Translations under genes and position numbers: made by a program | NCBI GenBank assembly: GCA_029256645.1 | Contig: JAQSXM010000259.1 | Location: forward strand, 1-5,491 | DNA length: 5,491 nt | Origin: Sporomusa sp. | GTDB taxonomy: Bacteria; Bacillota_C; Negativicutes; Sporomusales; Sporomusaceae | Reading direction: 5' to 3' | Notes under the pieces: model-generated | Databases searched by the model: none | What the model was told of the DNA's origin: nothing | The model's input: only the letters and a program-made list of their open reading frames with translations | Shown: positions 4,981 to 5,491 of the stretch, in pieces | How the letters are laid out: every line of letters begins with the position of its first letter | How positions within the stretch are numbered: position 1 is the stretch's first letter

Positions 4981-5491
4981 CTATTGACACACACCACATC
5001 TTTTACACCCCGCCGCGCATGGCGGGGTATTTTTTTCTGCCTGAGATTGCCGATACTCGGCCAATAGATACTCAGAATTGAAGCCCATATTTAAATTGTT
5101 CCAAGGCAAGACTTCATCCACACCTCTATTACGGTATAAATAAAACTCTTCATCAACTTCATGGGTTTTAAGCGCTTGCTTCCAGCCCTTCACCCCACCG
5201 CCAGCCACAGCAGTGTCCAGCACCGGCCCAAGCCGCCGGTCACCTCTTGCCAACATACTTTGAATATAGGCCTCTTTAGGCTGCTCAATCAACACTTCTA
5301 CCCCTTTTTGTGGCTTCAACGCGCTCTGAATATATTTTAATTTATCAGATACTTCTTTCATTGGTGCCATCGGCAACCACTGAAAGGGTGTAAACGGCTT
5401 AGGGATAAAGGGATTAATACTTAGCGTCAATAACCCCCTGCTGCCCAGACTTTCCATGTGTTTTTTTATATTATGAGCCATTTCCACAATA
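4981..5491 (-). CDS. Radical SAM protein, COG1032 type, C-terminal part
   Basis: The frame is open through the right edge, so only about 169 C-terminal residues are visible; the SAM-binding CxxxCxxC cluster lies outside. Visible hallmarks are SINPFIPKPFTPFQWLPM near the end of the radical SAM barrel, an SMLARGDRRLG motif (QSMLARGDRRLGPVL), FYLYRNRGVDEVLPW, and a tail with Cys at C-x3-C-x2-C-x2-C (PPCAAGCKRCGVCQ). These fit the B12-binding-domain radical SAM proteins of COG1032 (TIGR03960-like); the substrate of this group is not known to me. The internal GTG at 5485-5487 is not the start, as the frame and alignment continue upstream. The tail may bind an extra Fe-S cluster or metal. The gene converges on the exported-protein gene with 8 bp between stops. 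Confidence 0.87.
   Translation of the reverse strand, partial: IVEMAHNIKKHMESLGSRGLLTLSINPFIPKPFTPFQWLPMAPMKEVSDKLKYIQSALKPQKGVEVLIEQPKEAYIQSMLARGDRRLGPVLDTAVAGGGVKGWKQALKTHEVDEEFYLYRNRGVDEVLPWNNLNMGFNSEYLLAEYRQSQAEKNTPPCAAGCKRCGVCQ
5007..5036 (+). terminator. Intrinsic terminator inside the opposing coding region
   Basis: CCCCGCC (5008-5014) and GGCGGGG (5021-5027) form a GC-only 7-bp stem, extended by A5007-T5028, with a 6-nt loop and a TATTTTTTT run. It works for the rightward gene ending at 4972. On the minus strand the hairpin is followed by TGTAAAAG, not a U-run, so it should not stop the radical SAM transcript. Confidence 0.9.

Overview
The window looks like chromosomal DNA from a low-to-mid GC, spore-forming anaerobe. 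A diderm Firmicute of the Sporomusaceae type (Negativicutes) fits best, but this is inference. The supporting signs are strong AGGAGG-type ribosome sites, several GTG/TTG starts, two close matches to forespore (sigma-F/sigma-G) promoters, a c-di-GMP-I riboswitch on a chemotaxis receptor gene, and an exported protein with a TolB/CsgG-like look. No mobile element, CRISPR array, rRNA or tRNA was seen.

Left part (1-1712): small genes of mostly unknown function. They are a leftward gene cut by the window edge (1-93), a 41-residue Asn/Lys-rich protein (272-397) behind a forespore-type promoter and with its own terminator, a leftward 61-residue protein (517-702), a DUF6173-like protein (997-1452), and a leftward 68-residue protein with an internal repeat (1473-1679).

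Middle (1713-2281): an intergenic region with a tandem direct repeat, a second forespore-type promoter and a leader with two competing hairpins. A DUF2164 gene (1976-2227) follows. A strong bidirectional terminator (2239-2271) separates it from the convergent chemotaxis gene.

Right part (2282-5491): a complete methyl-accepting chemotaxis protein on the minus strand. Its roughly 270-nt leader holds, in order of transcription, an unexplained GC-rich structured stretch, a clear c-di-GMP-I (GEMM) riboswitch and an intrinsic terminator. Its sigma-A promoter lies back-to-back and interleaved with a sigma-A promoter for a rightward gene encoding an exported 179-residue protein, whose leader also ends in a terminator-like hairpin just before the ribosome site. 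That gene converges, 8 bp apart, on the 3' end of a COG1032-type radical SAM gene that runs off the right edge. The rightward gene's terminator lies inside the coding sequence for the radical SAM protein's Cys-rich tail.

The main biological theme is control of a receptor for motility or behaviour by the second messenger c-di-GMP, next to small genes of which two may be expressed in the developing spore.
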